Source: Acidobacteriaceae bacterium (GTDB lineage Bacteria; Acidobacteriota; Terriglobia; Terriglobales; Acidobacteriaceae). Taken from it: a DNA stretch of 6,518 nt. Every line of letters starts with the position of its first letter. Within the stretch, counting starts at the first letter, position 1. Below the pieces are notes generated by a model. It was not told the DNA's origin and did not search any database. It saw only the letters and a list, made by a program, of their open reading frames with translations. Below are positions 4,702 through 6,518 of the stretch, piece by piece. The stretch spans positions 3,901 to 10,418 of the forward strand of contig PMGP01000400.1 of the NCBI GenBank assembly GCA_003156235.1, read 5' to 3'. A program made the translations under genes and the position numbers.

Positions 4702-6354
4702 ATGCTGCAAGAAGCGAGTAGTGTTATGGAAGTTGCAAAGCCATCTTCCAACCAGGTAGTGCTGGTGACTAGCGGCGATCTGCGTCTGTCGGCCAATCAG
4801 CAATGTTGGGCTGCCCAGGCAGCACTTGAGAGCCAGGTAGCGGCGGTGTTTTCATCTGAAGGAATTGAAGTTGTGCGCGCCTTTCCTTTCAATAAACTGG
4901 AGCAGCACGGTTTCATCTCAAGCCAGCGGATGGGGATGGATGTATTTGAGACCATCCACCCTGAAGCGCGGCTGATCTTTGTGACGGCGGCATGGCAGTA
5001 TTCGCATCATGTTTTACCCGGCCTGCGCAGTCATCGTGGTCCGATCCTCACCATCGCAAACTGGTCGGGACAGTGGCCCGGTCTGGTGGGCCTGCTCAAT
5101 CTGAACGGTTCACTCACCAAGGCTGGAGTGAAGTTCAGCAGCATATGGAGCACGGACTTCAAGGACGAATTCTCACGCAAGGGCATTCGCGAGTGGCTCA
5201 AGACCGGCACAATCACCCACGATCTAAGCCATGTGACGGCTCTCGATCCAAGCAAGCTTCCGGCGAAGGAAGCTCAGACGGGGAAGAGTCTTGCATTACA
5301 ACTGCGCAAGCACAAGGCAATCCTCGGCGTCTTTGATGAAGGCTGCATGGGCATGTTCAACGCCATCTTCGAAGACGATCTGCTGAACGGCGTGGGCGTA
5401 TTCAAGGAGCGTCTGAGCCAGTCCGCGCTGGTCGCCAAGATGAGGGAGGTTCCTGACTCCGAGGCAGAGTCAGTTTACAAGTGGATGCAAGAGCGCGGAG
5501 TCACATTTGTTACCGGGAAAGACGCGAAAACCGAGCTTACCGTCGAACAGATTCTTGGCCAGTGCAAGATGTATATCGCGGCCGTCCGCATTGCTCACGC
5601 GTTCGGCTGCGATGTGATTGGGATTCAATATCAGCAAGGGTTAAATGATATGGCTCCGGCTTCAGACCTGGCGGAGGCATTGCTGAACAACGCGGATCGT
5701 CCGGCTGTCTTCTCCGAGGATGGAAAGCAGGAACTATACGCTGGCAAGCCCTTGCCGCATTTCAATGAAGTGGATGAGGGCGCGGGACTGGATGCGCTGG
5801 TAACCAATCGATGCTGGACCGCTCTGGGCCTGGATCCGTCGACCACTCTGCACGACGTGCGCTGGGGCGAGCACTTCACCGGCGCCGGCGTTGACGATTT
5901 CGTCTGGGTGTTGCAGATTTCAGGAGCCGTGCCAGCAAGTCATCTTCTCGGCGGATACAAGGGCGCGACCAGCGAACGCCAACCTGCAATGTATTTTCCT
6001 CTGGGTGGAGGCACACTCAAAGGTGTGGGCCGTCCGGGAGAAATTGTATGGAGCCGGATCTTTGTGGAAGGCAATGCACTGCACGCCGACTTGGGGCGCG
6101 GAACAGTTGTCAGCCTGCCGGAGGCTGAAGCCACGCGTCGCTGGCAAAATACCACCAGCCAATGGCCTCTTGTATCGGCTGTCTTGCACGGAGTTAGCCG
6201 GGATCAGTTCATGGCTCGGCATCGCGCCAACCATGTGAACGTTGTGTACGCGCCAGACGCTGCAACTGCCGACAATGCATTGGCTGTGAAGGCTGCCATG
6301 CTTGCCGAAATGGGCGTAAAGGTGCATCTGTGTGGTGATGTGCGCTGGAAATAA
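4702..6354 (+). CDS. L-fucose isomerase-like sugar isomerase, substrate unknown
   Basis: The 550-residue cytoplasmic protein resembles the L-fucose/L-arabinose isomerase family, metal-dependent aldose-ketose isomerases. An N-terminal Rossmann-like half (about 18-200) includes AAWQYSHHVLPGL and TIANWSGQWPGLVGLLNL (117-134). The middle has LGVFDEGCMGMFNA (208-221), KERLSQSALVAKM (235-247) and GIQYQQGLNDMAPASDL (307-323). In E. coli FucI the metal ligands are Glu337 and Asp361, within ATENDSLNG and ADVRTYW. Here FNEVDEGAG (E359) and LHDVRWGE (D385) have matching spacing and context, and a C-terminal His (H507 or H511 in MARHRANHVNVV) could be the third ligand. That assignment is by position, not by alignment. 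FucI of E. coli has 591 residues. The gene ends in tandem TAA stops followed by a strong stem-loop. It is divergent from a sugar transporter, which suggests uptake plus isomerisation of one sugar. No kinase or aldolase is in view. Confidence 0.85.
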   Translation: MLQEASSVMEVAKPSSNQVVLVTSGDLRLSANQQCWAAQAALESQVAAVFSSEGIEVVRAFPFNKLEQHGFISSQRMGMDVFETIHPEARLIFVTAAWQYSHHVLPGLRSHRGPILTIANWSGQWPGLVGLLNLNGSLTKAGVKFSSIWSTDFKDEFSRKGIREWLKTGTITHDLSHVTALDPSKLPAKEAQTGKSLALQLRKHKAILGVFDEGCMGMFNAIFEDDLLNGVGVFKERLSQSALVAKMREVPDSEAESVYKWMQERGVTFVTGKDAKTELTVEQILGQCKMYIAAVRIAHAFGCDVIGIQYQQGLNDMAPASDLAEALLNNADRPAVFSEDGKQELYAGKPLPHFNEVDEGAGLDALVTNRCWTALGLDPSTTLHDVRWGEHFTGAGVDDFVWVLQISGAVPASHLLGGYKGATSERQPAMYFPLGGGTLKGVGRPGEIVWSRIFVEGNALHADLGRGTVVSLPEAEATRRWQNTTSQWPLVSAVLHGVSRDQFMARHRANHVNVVYAPDAATADNALAVKAAMLAEMGVKVHLCGDVRWK

Positions 6355-6365
6355 TAAAAGGCTGT

Positions 6366-6408
6366 GTCCCACGCAGGTCGGCAACTTTCGAACCGGCCTG
6401 CGTGGGGC
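6366..6408 (+). terminator. Strong stem-loop after the isomerase gene
   Basis: CCCACGCAGGTCGG (6368-6381) pairs with CCGGCCTGCGTGGG (6393-6406) over 14 bp with one T-G pair and an 11-base loop; a T-G and a G-C pair can extend it to 16 bp. It begins 12 bases after the stop codon. No T-run follows on the + strand, so it is an I-shaped or transcript-protecting hairpin rather than a classic terminator. On the - strand the hairpin is followed, eight bases on, by TTTTATTATTT, so it may also stop transcription coming from the tRNA-Cys gene. Confidence 0.5.
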
Positions 6409-6489
6409 TGGGAAGAGATTCATGCGCGTAGTTGCCGGTGAGGATTTTGGAACTCTACTCAATAAAATGTTATATTTGCGGCGAAAAAT

Positions 6490-6518
6490 TGGAGGCGCGG
6501 GTCGGGATCGAACCGACG
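6490..6518 (-). tRNA. tRNA-Cys, 3' part only (cut by window edge)
   Basis: Read on the - strand, the last 29 bases hold a perfect T-arm (GTCGG-TTCGATC-CCGAC), the acceptor 3' strand CCGCGCC, discriminator T and an encoded CCA. A 5' end of GGCGCGG is implied. This acceptor sequence with U73 matches tRNA-Cys (E. coli tRNA-Cys starts GGCGCG and ends CGCGCCUCCA), and U73 is the main CysRS identity base. The anticodon lies outside the window, so the identity is inferred. tRNA-Gly also has U73 but normally a different acceptor stem. Confidence 0.85.

Noticed and set aside
6381..6400. TTCGAACC resembling a tRNA T-loop on the - strand inside the stem-loop
   Set aside because: The bases needed for a T-stem do not pair and no acceptor or CCA follows; it is simply the loop of the hairpin.
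5920..6462. - strand open frame of 180 codons at the isomerase 3' end
   Set aside because: Antisense to conserved isomerase sequence and spans the stem-loop; no domain visible.
6422..6518. ATG frame running from 6422 to the window end on the + strand
   Set aside because: It runs antisense through the tRNA-Cys gene and has no ribosome site.

Overview
The window looks like chromosomal DNA from a soil-type bacterium of moderately high GC. Acidobacteriota is my best guess. It rests on the gene types (a MerR-like/TPR fusion, a ureide-permease-like sugar transporter, a FucI-like isomerase beside glpD) and is recalled family knowledge, not a search. No phage, transposase, integrase, CRISPR array or rRNA is visible.

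Layout: (1) 2-193, + strand, the 3' end of an unrecognised gene cut by the window edge. (2) 168-1160, - strand, a MerR-like HTH protein with four TPR repeats, converging on and overlapping gene 1 by 26 bp. (3) 1161-1615, a non-coding stretch holding the glpD leader, with a TGTTAAC-N4-TGTTAAC double box that resembles PhoB/PhoP-type sites, a CGGTTAACCG palindrome and several short repeats. (4) 1616-3268, + strand, FAD-dependent glycerol-3-phosphate dehydrogenase, glpD. (5) 3299-4312, - strand, a ten-helix GRP/ureide-permease-like sugar transporter, convergent with glpD across a 30-bp gap. (6) 4313-4701, a divergent control region with a tRNA-Cys-like relic on the - strand. (7) 4702-6354, + strand, an L-fucose-isomerase-like protein. 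(8) 6366-6408, a strong stem-loop after that gene. (9) 6490-6518, - strand, the 3' end of a tRNA-Cys gene with encoded CCA, cut by the window edge.

The divergent transporter and isomerase probably form a small sugar-use locus: import of a monosaccharide, then aldose-ketose isomerisation. The substrate cannot be read from sequence. GlpD feeds electrons from glycerol-3-phosphate to the quinone pool and makes dihydroxyacetone phosphate, which is also a product of fucose/rhamnose-type pathways. A functional link is therefore possible but unproven. A 10-mer, TCATTCAGGC, occurs upstream of both glpD and the transporter, in the sense orientation of each.

The most unusual signal is a 29-bp direct repeat (25/29 identical) of the tRNA-Cys 3' end. 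One copy is the real tRNA at the right edge and the other lies about 2 kb away between the transporter and the isomerase. It could be the scar of tRNA-targeted integration, a decayed second tRNA-Cys, or a tRNA-like element in the transporter leader.
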